NCBI GenBank assembly: GCA_026392325.1
Contig: JAPLCH010000199.1
Span: 1 to 9,164, forward strand
Reading direction: 5' to 3'
Length of the DNA stretch: 9,164 bases
Source: Solirubrobacterales bacterium
Lineage (GTDB): Bacteria > Actinomycetota > Thermoleophilia > Solirubrobacterales > Solirubrobacteraceae
Below are positions 1 through 6,913 of this stretch, in pieces (the stretch's first letter is position 1; each line of letters starts with the position of its first letter). A program made the position numbers and the translations under genes. The notes beneath the pieces are model-generated. The model was given only the letters and a program-made list of their open reading frames with translations, was not told the origin of the DNA and ran no database searches.

Positions 1-862
1 AGCGAACGAACGAAATATCCTCAACGCCTTCAAGGATTTCGCCCACGGTCACCAACCCCGAGGCATTTCCATGTGGGAGATCAATCTGCGTGATGTCGCC
101 CGTCACGACGACGCGAGTGCCAAATCCCAGACGGGTGAGGAACATCTTCATCTGCTCCGGAGTCGTGTTTTGAGCCTCGTCGAGAATCACAAAACTGTCG
201 TTCAGCGTCCGCCCGCGCATGAAGGCAAGCGGGGCGACTTCGATCACACCGCGCTCCATGTGTTTGGCGACGACCTCAGCGTCAAGCATGTCGTGAAGAG
301 CATCAAAGAGCGGCCTCAGATAGGGGTCAACCTTGGCCATCAGGTCCCCCGGGAGGAATCCAAGACTCTCGCCGGCCTCAACTGCCGGGCGCGTCAAGAT
401 GATCCGACTGACCTCACCACGACTCAGCGCGGCGGCGGCCATTGCCACTGCCAGGTAGGTCTTCCCGGTTCCTGCAGGGCCGATCCCGAAGGTGATGGTG
501 TTGCGCCGAATTGCGTCAACATAAGTCTTCTGTGTGACCGTCTTGGGAGCCACGCGAATACTCCCGCGTGACCAGACAACATCCTCAAGAACAGCACCGG
601 GCTTCGTATCCATCGCGAGTGCTCCCGCAACCGCCCCAACCGTGGCCGGGTCAAGAACATGACCCCGCTCGGCAAGCCCGGCAAGCTCAAGAATCACCGC
701 TTCTGCTCCACTCACTGCGGAATCGTCGCCATCCAACGTGACGACATTTCCGCGCATGTGAATCTCACAGTTGGACCGGGCTTCAAGCGCCCTGAGAACC
801 CGATCGCCCTCACCTGCGAGTTCCCTCGCAGAGGCGTTGTCGAGCTCGATCCGCCTACGCAC
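1..862 (-). CDS. phoH: PhoH-family ATPase (YbeZ-like), 3' end cut by the window edge
   Basis: PhoH/YbeZ proteins are cytoplasmic P-loop ATPases, thought to act with the YbeY endoribonuclease in rRNA and RNA metabolism. I translated 287 codons by hand. Residues 1-60 resemble the small KH-like N-terminal region of the family. Walker A is GPAGTGKT at residues 128-135 and Walker B is VILDEAQN at about 225-232. The family block VVVTGDITQIDLP lies near 251-263, followed by SGL. The usual length is about 320-350 residues, so perhaps 35-60 are missing past base 1. I chose the GTG at 862-860 because an in-frame TGA lies directly before it and a GAGGTG ribosome-binding site lies 4 nt upstream. It overlaps the end of yqeY by 8 nt, which suggests translational coupling. 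In many bacteria ybeY follows this gene; it would lie outside the window. The family call is secure; the exact start is fairly secure. Confidence 0.95.
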   Translation of the reverse strand, partial: MRRRIELDNASARELAGEGDRVLRALEARSNCEIHMRGNVVTLDGDDSAVSGAEAVILELAGLAERGHVLDPATVGAVAGALAMDTKPGAVLEDVVWSRGSIRVAPKTVTQKTYVDAIRRNTITFGIGPAGTGKTYLAVAMAAAALSRGEVSRIILTRPAVEAGESLGFLPGDLMAKVDPYLRPLFDALHDMLDAEVVAKHMERGVIEVAPLAFMRGRTLNDSFVILDEAQNTTPEQMKMFLTRLGFGTRVVVTGDITQIDLPHGNASGLVTVGEILEGVEDISFVR

Positions 863-1286
863 TCAGCACCTCGCGAGCGGCGGCGTTCACACGCTTGCCG
901 TCAGCTCTGGTCCCAACCTCGTCCATGGCCGCCTTCATAACTTGCCCAATGTCTCCGGGACCGCTCGCCCCAATCGACTCGACCGCCCGGGCGACAATGG
1001 CTTTGAGTTCGTCATCAGAGAGCTCTGCTGGAAGGTAAGCGGTGATCATCTCTGCCTCTGACCTCTCTGGACCTGCGAGGTCCTCTCTCCCGGCAGTCTC
1101 AAACTGTTCAGCGGCTTCTATGCGGCGCTTTCGCTCCCTGCGAAGAACGGCGATCTCGTCGCCCTTCCCCTCCTTCTCATCCTTCTGCAGTTCCGATAGG
1201 ACGAGTCGCAGAGCGCTCACGCGAGCCTTGTCCCCAGCCTTCATTGCAGTGGTCACGTCAGCTTTGATTGTTTCTATGACTGTCAT
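855..1286 (-). CDS. yqeY: GatB/YqeY domain protein
   Basis: This 143-residue protein is a stand-alone YqeY domain, related to the C-terminal domain of GatB in the tRNA-dependent Glu-tRNA/Asp-tRNA amidotransferase. Its biochemical role is not firmly established; an involvement in aminoacyl-tRNA handling is inferred from the GatB kinship. Features seen: an N-terminal helix with the pattern IKADVTTAMKAGDK..RVSALRLVLSEL (residues 6-33), a basic and acidic middle helix, LPAELSDDEL near 85-94, and the closing GKRVNAAAREVL. Length is typical (about 145-150). The ATG at 1286-1284 fits the family N-terminus, although only a weak GGAT lies upstream as a ribosome-binding site. It probably heads a unit with phoH, since the two overlap. 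It diverges from the SDR gene on the other strand. Confidence 0.93.
   Translation of the reverse strand: MTVIETIKADVTTAMKAGDKARVSALRLVLSELQKDEKEGKGDEIAVLRRERKRRIEAAEQFETAGREDLAGPERSEAEMITAYLPAELSDDELKAIVARAVESIGASGPGDIGQVMKAAMDEVGTRADGKRVNAAAREVLSA
867..872 (-). promoter_or_regulatory. Ribosome-binding site that sets the phoH GTG start
   Basis: GAGGTG on the minus strand lies 4 nt before the GTG at 862-860, inside the last codons of yqeY. It is a good match to the anti-Shine-Dalgarno sequence. Because an in-frame TGA at 865-863 excludes any earlier start, it supports this GTG as the true phoH start. Confidence 0.6.
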
Positions 1287-1364
1287 CTATCCAACAGGGT
1301 ACCCAGCCCGCAGATGAATCCACCCCAGCCTGATCCTCAGTGGCCTGCGGCGCGTAGGCGTTAC
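1287..1364. promoter_or_regulatory. Divergent intergenic region between yqeY and the SDR gene
   Basis: This 78-bp gap separates two divergent genes, so promoters for both must lie here or extend into the neighbouring reading frames. It shrinks to 27 bp if the SDR starts at the upstream ATG at 1314. I find no convincing -35/-10 pair on either strand. An 8-bp perfect palindrome GGGTACCC lies at 1297-1304. A second small palindrome, ATGAC-T-GTCAT at 1276-1286, covers the yqeY start codon. Either could be an operator half-site or chance. The regulatory role is inferred only from the divergent layout. Confidence 0.35.
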
Positions 1365-2018
1365 ATGGATCTAAACGGGAAAATCTGCCTTGTTACCGGC
1401 GCCTCAAGTGGAATTGGTTACGAGCTCGCATTGCAGCTGGCCGAGTCCGGGGCGACTGTTGCCCTTTCGGCTCGCCGATCTGAAGAGCTCGACGCCCTCT
1501 CAGCCCGAATAGGTCCTGAAGCCACCGCGCACCCCTTTGATCTCTCGGATCCCGCTCACGCCCTCCAGCTTGCCGACGACGTTGTTGCCGCCCATGGTCG
1601 AGTGGATGTGTTGGCTTCAGTCGCGGGAAGCAAGGTTTCGGGGCCGACAGTTGCACTGTCCCTAGACGACCTTGACAGCTCCTTCCAAGTCAACGCAATT
1701 TCACCGATGGCGCTTGCCGGCCGCCTAGCCCCAGCCATGGTCGAGCGTGGCGAAGGCGTTATCGCCACGGTCACCACCTCTATCAGCGGTGGGCGGCGTG
1801 ACCTGGGTGCGTACGCGGGAGCGAAGGCAGCCCTTGCGTCAATGACGCAGAGCCTCCGTCAGGAGATCGGCGGTAAGGGAGTAGCCGTGTTCGCCTTCGA
1901 CCCGGGCTGGGTCAGAACAGGAATGTCACCTGACGGCAAGGAAGAGCCCCAAGACGCGGCTGCGAGACTGCTCGCCCACATCGCTGCTGGACGGGGCTCA
2001 CGAGAAGTTCTGGTCTAA
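1365..2018 (+). CDS. Short-chain dehydrogenase/reductase (SDR), substrate unknown
   Basis: This is a classical-type NAD(P)-dependent SDR with a Rossmann fold, 217 residues from the ATG at 1365. The cofactor motif TGASSGIG is at residues 11-18. ARR at 36-38 after the second strand may favour NADP. An Asn sits in VNAIS (110), a TTSIS segment (137-141) supplies the Ser/Thr region, and the catalytic pair YAGAK is Y150 and K154. DPGWVRTGM at 179-187 matches the family PG motif. The usual NNAG motif after the fourth strand reads SVAG here (85-88). I prefer 1365 because MDLNGKICLVTGAS matches how SDRs normally begin; the in-frame ATG at 1314 adds 17 Pro/Arg-rich residues with no family look. The protein is shorter than the usual 240-260, with an abbreviated C-terminal substrate loop. 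It is the only plus-strand gene, divergent from yqeY and convergent with prmA. The substrate cannot be assigned. Confidence 0.9.
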   Translation: MDLNGKICLVTGASSGIGYELALQLAESGATVALSARRSEELDALSARIGPEATAHPFDLSDPAHALQLADDVVAAHGRVDVLASVAGSKVSGPTVALSLDDLDSSFQVNAISPMALAGRLAPAMVERGEGVIATVTTSISGGRRDLGAYAGAKAALASMTQSLRQEIGGKGVAVFAFDPGWVRTGMSPDGKEEPQDAAARLLAHIAAGRGSREVLV

Positions 2019-2022
2019 GACC

Positions 2023-2829
2023 TCAGCCCTTGATCAGCCGGATGGCCGACCAGCCGCCGCGAGAGGTCCTGTCCGTCTCTGAGTAACCAAGCGGCACCCA
2101 AGCCGCGGTCACACCGTCAGCCTGCTCATCAAGAATCCCAGAAAGAATCACTGTCTGGGGACGCCAGCTGCCCATCTTGCCGGAGAGGGTAATCAGCACT
2201 GGAGCCAAGATATTTGCGACCAGAGTTTCGGATTCCGGAAGAGCGTCGGTCCTGAGGTCAACCCTTGACACCTCAACAGTCACTCCGTTGACGGCAGCAT
2301 TGGCGACCGTTGCCTCCACAGCAAGATCGTCGTAGTCGCCCGCGCTGACAGGACCGAAGCCCAATCGAGCCGCAAGGATGGCAATAACTCCGGAGCCGCA
2401 ACCCAGATCGAACAGGGAACCAGTGGGCTCCAAGTCGAAAAGCATCTCCAGACAGAGATTCGTTGTCGGGTGGGCACCCGTCCCGAAAGCCCGTGCCGGG
2501 TCAATCACAAGGTCGTAGGGCTCATCAGCCTTGGGCTCCCATGGTGGGCGAACCCTCAGCTTGCCTGGCACCACGAGTGGCTTGTGGAACTCCCGCCAAC
2601 GGTCTTCCCAACCATCTTCAACCTCAGTGGTTGCAACCTCCACAGTGACTCCACCAATCACAGCTTCAAGATCCGGAAGCGTGGGAAGCTCGCCGGGAGC
2701 ACCATAAACCGCGTATTCGACATATCCGTCGCCATCCACCTGTTCGACGCCACTCGGGACAATCAACATCAGCTCGGCAAGAACAAGTTCAGCGCTTTCG
2801 CTTGGAACCCGGATGGCAAGCCTTAACAC
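2023..2829 (-). CDS. prmA: Ribosomal protein L11 methyltransferase
   Basis: PrmA uses S-adenosylmethionine to methylate lysines and the N-terminal amine of ribosomal protein L11 in the cytoplasm. Starting from the GTG at 2829 gives 268 residues. The N-terminal L11-recognition domain spans about residues 1-50. The linker block WEDRWREFHKPLVVPGKL is at 74-91, IDPARAFGTGAHPTT at 109-123, SAM motif I DLGCGSG at 141-147, and NILA at 206-209, the family equivalent of an N-x-x-x substrate motif. All are intact. The open frame continues upstream to 2961 inside dnaJ, but that part reads like an out-of-frame shadow of dnaJ and lacks family character. The GTG at 2829 lies 7 nt after the dnaJ stop and puts the first strand (VLRLAIRV) at the N-terminus. 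A GTG at 2859 is an alternative that would overlap dnaJ. No strong ribosome-binding site is visible for either, so translation may depend on coupling to dnaJ. Function is secure; the start is moderately sure. Confidence 0.92.
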   Translation of the reverse strand: MLRLAIRVPSESAELVLAELMLIVPSGVEQVDGDGYVEYAVYGAPGELPTLPDLEAVIGGVTVEVATTEVEDGWEDRWREFHKPLVVPGKLRVRPPWEPKADEPYDLVIDPARAFGTGAHPTTNLCLEMLFDLEPTGSLFDLGCGSGVIAILAARLGFGPVSAGDYDDLAVEATVANAAVNGVTVEVSRVDLRTDALPESETLVANILAPVLITLSGKMGSWRPQTVILSGILDEQADGVTAAWVPLGYSETDRTSRGGWSAIRLIKG

Positions 2830-2836
2830 GAAGGGC

Positions 2837-3949
2837 TCAGTTCGACCCGGCGGCTCCACCGAGCGCACGTCGAATTCGGTCAAAGAGTCCGGGCTGCTGC
2901 TCTGCCGCGTCGGGGAGAGTCTGCGCCAGAACCTCAAGTGAGGCTCGCTGCTCATCGTCAAGGCTCTCGGGAACGTGGACGGAAACGATCACCCTGACAT
3001 CACCGCGACGTCTTCCCCTCAAGGAGGGCATGCCTTTGCCAGAAACTTCAAGCACGGTCCCGGGCTGAGTCCCTGCCGGCAGGTGGAGGTCAATGTCACC
3101 GTCGAGCCCCGGAATAACGACCTCGGTTCCAATTGCTGCCTTGGCCATCGAGATGTCGACCACACAGACGAGGTCCTCCCCGTCGCGCACAAACCGGTCG
3201 TCACTATCAACATGGATCACCACATAGAGATCCCCAGCCGGCGCTCCGGGACTGCCTGCATTTCCTCTCCCCGCGAGGCGTATCCGCTGTCCATCATCAA
3301 TTCCCGCAGGAATGTCAACCTCAACACTCAGCGTGCTCTCCCTGCTGCCGCTCCCACCGCAGTCCCCGCATGGAACCTCTGGCGTCTTCCCTGCTCCTGA
3401 GCACGCCGGACAGACTGCTTCGCGCACGATCTGGCCGAACGGACTGCGTTGAACAGTTCTGACTGCTCCATGTCCACCGCACTGCTTGCAGCCGACAAGG
3501 CTCGTGCCGGGCTCAGCCCCGCTTCCATCGCAAGTCTCACAGCCTGTGACAGCTTCATAGTCAAGCTGTCTTTTGGTACCTGAGAACGCCTCGTCAAGCG
3601 TGATGTCAACCGCAATCCCAAGGTCGGCACCCTGCCTTGGTCCACCGCCCGAGCCACCTCCGCCAAAGAACGCGCTGAAGAGATCGCCAAAGTTAGAAAA
3701 GGAATCGAATCCCGGAGACCAACCCTGCCCTTTGAGACCCTCATGGCCGTAACGGTCATATGTGGCTCGTCGATCAGTATCCGAGAGAACCTCGTATGCC
3801 TCAGCCAACTCCTTGAAGTGCTCCTCAGCCTCCGGATCAGGGTTCACATCCGGGTGAAGCTCCCTGGCCAATGACCTGAAAGCCTTGCGAATTTCTTTCT
3901 CGTCAGCGGCACGTTCAACGCCGAGTACCTCGTAGTGATCCCTTGGCAT
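2837..3949 (-). CDS. dnaJ: Co-chaperone DnaJ (Hsp40, type I)
   Basis: DnaJ delivers unfolded proteins to DnaK and stimulates its ATPase. The 370 residues carry the full type I layout. The J domain is at about 1-70 with the HPD tripeptide at 32-34. A Gly/Phe-rich linker follows at about 71-107, ending in a GGGGSGGG stretch. The zinc-binding domain has four CxxCxGxG repeats, with Cys at 137/140, 154/157, 180/183 and 194/197. C-terminal substrate-binding and dimerisation domains complete it. Length is close to the 376 of the E. coli protein and nothing is missing. The ATG at 3949-3947 gives the classic MPRDHYEVLGV start; a weak AGG lies 3 nt before it. It lies 8 nt downstream of the hrcA stop, so the two are surely co-transcribed. 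No dnaK or grpE is present in the window, so this could be the second DnaJ (DnaJ2-type) that many Actinobacteria encode next to hrcA. Confidence 0.98.
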   Translation of the reverse strand: MPRDHYEVLGVERAADEKEIRKAFRSLARELHPDVNPDPEAEEHFKELAEAYEVLSDTDRRATYDRYGHEGLKGQGWSPGFDSFSNFGDLFSAFFGGGGSGGGPRQGADLGIAVDITLDEAFSGTKRQLDYEAVTGCETCDGSGAEPGTSLVGCKQCGGHGAVRTVQRSPFGQIVREAVCPACSGAGKTPEVPCGDCGGSGSRESTLSVEVDIPAGIDDGQRIRLAGRGNAGSPGAPAGDLYVVIHVDSDDRFVRDGEDLVCVVDISMAKAAIGTEVVIPGLDGDIDLHLPAGTQPGTVLEVSGKGMPSLRGRRRGDVRVIVSVHVPESLDDEQRASLEVLAQTLPDAAEQQPGLFDRIRRALGGAAGSN

Positions 3950-3957
3950 GTGCCTGA

Positions 3958-4968
3958 TCAGTCCGCGTAAACGTCTTCAACAAGCCGGGACAGTTCAACG
4001 GACGCTGCCCTGACGGCACCGATCGCACGGGCGTAATCCATGCGAACAGGCCCTAGAACGGAAACGGTTCCCACGGACCGGCGGGCCGGTCCATAACCAG
4101 CGGCCACCATCGTCATTGAACGCATCGCCGGTGCCTCGTTTTCTTGGCCGATCCGAACAAGTACATCCGGCTCAGGGAGTGCCGCCTTGAGGGCCGCAAG
4201 AAGCTCAACCTTGCGCTCAAGCATGGCGACTACCGTCCCGATTTCAGATTCGTCAACAAGGCGATGGTCTTCCACCATGCGTGATGCACCGTCGACAAAC
4301 AGCGATTCCGCTTCTGCGTGGCCCAAGTCTGTGAACGCCGGCGCAACCAACTCCACGATCTCCCGCTCAATCTCGTTCAGCGAAGGGTCTTCCAAGCGAC
4401 TACGGACGGTGCGCTCACCGAGGCCCTTTCCCGCAAGGCACTCGTTCAGGAAGCTTGCCGCCCACGCAACGAGCCCTGGGTCCAGAATCGATTCCGTGGC
4501 GAACAGCCGCTTGGTAACGCCGCCGCTTGAAGTGATCACAACAACCATCAGAGTCCGTGGCTGAAGGGCGAGCAGCTCAACGTGCCTGACCGTGCTCGTA
4601 TTGACAGGCGGGGCCGTTATGACGGCGAGCAGCTCTGTCGCGTCAGCCAGTTGCTCCGACGCATCACGCATGGCCGCATCAAGCTCGCTGCCAACCTCGA
4701 AGACTCCAAAGCTTGGGGCGACAGCTTCCCGCTCTCTCAGAAGCCGATCCACCATGAAGCGGTAGCCGGCCTCGGTAGGAACTCGACCTGCGGAAATGTG
4801 CGGATGGTCCAACAAACCCAGATCCTCTAGTCCAGCAAGCTCCGCCCTGATTGTTGAAGGTCCCCAGGAGAGGCTCTCCGCAAGTGCCTTTGAGCCGACA
4901 GGAGTCCCGTCGTCCAGATGGCGTTCAACGACGAGCCGAAGCACGGTTTCTTGGCGTGGCGAAAGCAT
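3958..4968 (-). CDS. hrcA: Heat-inducible transcription repressor HrcA
   Basis: HrcA represses heat-shock operons by binding the CIRCE inverted repeat, with GroE assisting its folding. The 336 residues from the ATG at 4968 have the family layout. The N-terminal winged helix-turn-helix includes GTPVGSKALAE (21-31) and the signature SAGRVPTEAGYRFMVD (59-74). A GAF-like middle domain follows. The C-terminal block has VRIGQENE and VLGPVRMDY (304-312). An in-frame TTG at 5031 would add 21 residues, but the protein there has no family character. An AAGG ribosome-binding site 4 nt before the ATG supports 4968. It lies 71 bp after lepA and 8 bp before dnaJ. I see no CIRCE-like GAGTGCTAA/TTAGCACTC pair upstream of this gene or elsewhere in the window. 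Any HrcA target would therefore lie elsewhere (typically groES/groEL), and autoregulation at this site is not supported. Confidence 0.96.
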   Translation of the reverse strand: MLSPRQETVLRLVVERHLDDGTPVGSKALAESLSWGPSTIRAELAGLEDLGLLDHPHISAGRVPTEAGYRFMVDRLLREREAVAPSFGVFEVGSELDAAMRDASEQLADATELLAVITAPPVNTSTVRHVELLALQPRTLMVVVITSSGGVTKRLFATESILDPGLVAWAASFLNECLAGKGLGERTVRSRLEDPSLNEIEREIVELVAPAFTDLGHAEAESLFVDGASRMVEDHRLVDESEIGTVVAMLERKVELLAALKAALPEPDVLVRIGQENEAPAMRSMTMVAAGYGPARRSVGTVSVLGPVRMDYARAIGAVRAASVELSRLVEDVYAD

Positions 4969-5039
4969 TCGACCTTGAAGAATAGGAGGCACAGCCGAAG
5001 AATCAGGCCAGCCTTGAAGTGCGGAGGGCAAACCGAGCG
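4969..5039 (-). other. lepA-hrcA gap, no CIRCE element
   Basis: This 71-bp gap is the longest untranslated stretch in the minus-strand block apart from the zone just after murJ. It holds the hrcA ribosome-binding site and two copies of CTTCAAGG (minus-strand reading) at 4973-4980 and 5012-5019. A TATTCT hexamer could be read as a poor -10, but no matching -35 is seen. No CIRCE inverted repeat or terminator hairpin is present, so read-through from lepA is likely. Confidence 0.4.
4973..4976 (-). promoter_or_regulatory. Ribosome-binding site that sets the hrcA start
   Basis: AAGG on the minus strand, 4 nt before the ATG at 4968-4966. It favours this start over the in-frame TTG at 5031. The octamer CTTCAAGG that contains it recurs at 5012-5019, 39 bp further upstream. 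Confidence 0.45.
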
Positions 5040-6866
5040 TCAGCGCTTGGAGCCGCTGTCACTGCCGTCGCCGAGTTCAAGCACCGCAAGGAATGCCTCC
5101 TGTGGGATCTCGACACGACCAACCTGCTTCATCCGCTTCTTACCCTGCTTCTGCTTCTGGAGAAGTTTGCGCTTACGGCTGATGTCGCCGCCGTAGCACT
5201 TCTCCGTCACGTCCTTACGGAAGGCCTTGATGGTTTCCCTGGCAATGATCTTTGCCCCAATCGCCGCCTGAACGGGAACGTCATATTGCTGCCTCGGGAT
5301 CCGTTCGGAAAGTCGTTCCGTCATCAGTCGACCGGCATCGTAGGCCTTGTCGCGATGGACAATCATCGAAAGTGCGTCCACGTTGTCGCCCGCCAGCATG
5401 ATGTCCAGCTTGACCATGTCTGCCTCTCGTCGTTCGGAGAATTCGTAGTCAAGCGATGCGTAACCCTTGGACCGTGACTTGAGCTGATCGAAGAAGTCCA
5501 AGACCACTTCCGCGAGCGGCAGCTCGTAGGTCAACTGGACTCTGTCTGCTGAAAGAAAGTGCATTCCGTCATGGGTGCCACGCCGTTCCTGACACAGCTC
5601 CATTACGGAACCGATGTACTCCTTGGGAGTGATGATGGAAGCTGTGATGCACGGTTCCATGATCTTTTCGATGGAGCCCGGGTCCGGCATCTTGGCCGGG
5701 TTATGGACCTGCATGACTTGACCATTCGTCTTGGTCACCTCGAACTCCACTGATGGCATGGTCGCCAGAAGATCAAGGTCGTATTCCCGCTCAAGACGCT
5801 CACGGATGATGTCCATGTGCAGAAGCCCGAGGAACCCGCAGCGGAAGCCAAAGCCAAGAGCGTCGGAGGTCTCGGGAATCCATGAGAGGGCAGCGTCATT
5901 GAGAGTCAGTTTCTCGAGGGCATCGCGAAGGTTGGGGTAATCGTCCCCATCTGTTGGGAACAGGCCGCAGAAGACCATGGGCTTGACATCCCGGTACCCG
6001 GGCAGTGCTTCCGTGGCTGGGTTTGCGGAAGTTGTAAGCGTGTCGCCCACACGCAGCTTGCTGACGTCCTTGACTCCCGTGATCACATAGCCCACCTCAC
6101 CAGCGCCCAGCTGAGTCAGCTTCGTCATACGGGGAGTGAAAACGCCAATCTCATCGATGTCGGCCTTCGTTCCAGCCTGCATCGCCATGATCTGCTGCCC
6201 CTGCTTGAAGACTCCGTCCACAACCCGGACATATGCGATTACACCGCGGTACTGGTCAAACTCCGAATCGAAAATCAGGGCGCGAGCCGGAGCGTTCTTG
6301 TCTCCGGTTGGAGCAGGCACCCGGCGTACAAGCTCCTCCAAAACCTCGGTCACGCCTTCACCGGTCTTGGCGCTGATCTTGCGAACCTCCTCTGGAGATC
6401 CACCGATCAGCTCGGTCACCTCAGAGGCAACCCTTTCCGGATCAGCCCCCGGCAGGTCAATCTTGTTCAGGCACGGGATAAGTTCAAGTCCGGAATCGAC
6501 CGCCAGGTAGGTGTTCGCGACTGTCTGTGCCTCTACCCCTTGGGCTGCGTCCACAACGAGGAGGGCTCCCTCACATGCCGCAAGCGAACGTGACACCTCA
6601 TATGTGAAGTCAACGTGTCCCGGTGTGTCAATCAGGTGGAGTGTGTATGTCTCTCCATCGAGAGCGTCATAGAGAACGCGAACCGCCTGAGCCTTGATCG
6701 TGATTCCCCGCTCCCGCTCGAGGTCCATAGAGTCCAGAAGCTGTGCGCGCATGTCGCGGGCAGAGACCGTCCGCGTCACCTCAAGGATCCTGTCCGCAAG
6801 CGTGGACTTGCCGTGATCAATGTGGGCGATGATCGAGAAGTTACGGATTTTGGACTGGTCAACCAT
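5040..6866 (-). CDS. lepA: Elongation factor 4 (LepA), ribosome-associated GTPase
   Basis: LepA/EF4 is an EF-G-like translational GTPase that binds the ribosome; it has been linked to back-translocation and to 30S biogenesis. The 608 residues match the usual ~600. GTPase motifs are all intact: G1 AHIDHGKST (14-22), G2 RGIT (53-56), G3 DTPGH (80-84), G4 NKID (134-137) and G5 SAKTG (165-169). Domains II, III and V follow, including FCGLFPTDGDDYPNLRDAL and SKGYASLDYEF. The LepA-specific C-terminal domain contains GGDISRKRKLLQKQKQGKKR, which separates it from EF-G. The ATG at 6866-6864 gives the standard N-terminus MVDQSKIRNFSIIAHIDHGK. Its upstream GAAGAG is a weak ribosome-binding site embedded in overlapping inverted repeats. 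It lies 47 bp after the ATPase gene and 71 bp before hrcA (from the 4968 start). LepA next to hrcA-dnaJ is a familiar order in Gram-positive bacteria. Confidence 0.98.
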   Translation of the reverse strand: MVDQSKIRNFSIIAHIDHGKSTLADRILEVTRTVSARDMRAQLLDSMDLERERGITIKAQAVRVLYDALDGETYTLHLIDTPGHVDFTYEVSRSLAACEGALLVVDAAQGVEAQTVANTYLAVDSGLELIPCLNKIDLPGADPERVASEVTELIGGSPEEVRKISAKTGEGVTEVLEELVRRVPAPTGDKNAPARALIFDSEFDQYRGVIAYVRVVDGVFKQGQQIMAMQAGTKADIDEIGVFTPRMTKLTQLGAGEVGYVITGVKDVSKLRVGDTLTTSANPATEALPGYRDVKPMVFCGLFPTDGDDYPNLRDALEKLTLNDAALSWIPETSDALGFGFRCGFLGLLHMDIIRERLEREYDLDLLATMPSVEFEVTKTNGQVMQVHNPAKMPDPGSIEKIMEPCITASIITPKEYIGSVMELCQERRGTHDGMHFLSADRVQLTYELPLAEVVLDFFDQLKSRSKGYASLDYEFSERREADMVKLDIMLAGDNVDALSMIVHRDKAYDAGRLMTERLSERIPRQQYDVPVQAAIGAKIIARETIKAFRKDVTEKCYGGDISRKRKLLQKQKQGKKRMKQVGRVEIPQEAFLAVLELGDGSDSGSKR

Positions 6867-6867
6867 G

Positions 6868-6883
6868 GAAGCTCTTCGCGAAG
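6868..6883 (-). repeat. Overlapping inverted repeats at the lepA ribosome-binding site
   Basis: Read on the minus strand, three short arms follow each other: CTTC, GAAG, CTTC. They form the perfect palindrome CTTCGCGAAG (6874-6883) and the palindrome GAAGAGCTTC (6868-6877), which share the central GAAG. That GAAG is also the only ribosome-binding-site candidate for lepA, ending a few nt before its ATG. The arms are only 4-5 bp, so any structure is weak. Confidence 0.4.
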
Positions 6884-6913
6884 GGTAGGGCGGGAACGAA
6901 GATGACAGCGGCC

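Noticed and set aside
1314..1364. Upstream ATG start for the SDR at 1314
   Set aside because: It adds a Pro/Arg-rich stretch not seen before the first strand of SDRs. It remains possible but less likely than 1365.
2011..2022. GGTCTAAGACC as a bidirectional terminator
   Set aside because: The stem is only 5 bp with a 1-nt loop and no T-run on either side.
2830..2961. N-terminal extension of prmA into dnaJ (start at 2961)
   Set aside because: The added 44 residues come from antiphase reading of the dnaJ C-terminus, have no PrmA character, and would need a 125-bp overlap. The GTG at 2829 fits the family start.
4969..5031. Upstream TTG start for hrcA at 5031
   Set aside because: The extra 21 residues show no HrcA similarity, while the ATG at 4968 has an AAGG ribosome-binding site and begins with the family-like MLSPRQETVLRLVV.
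5019..5477. Plus-strand 152-residue open frame opposite lepA, and similar long antisense frames opposite phoH, dnaJ and murJ
   Set aside because: They mirror highly conserved minus-strand genes, have no recognisable domains, and arise easily in GC-rich codon usage.
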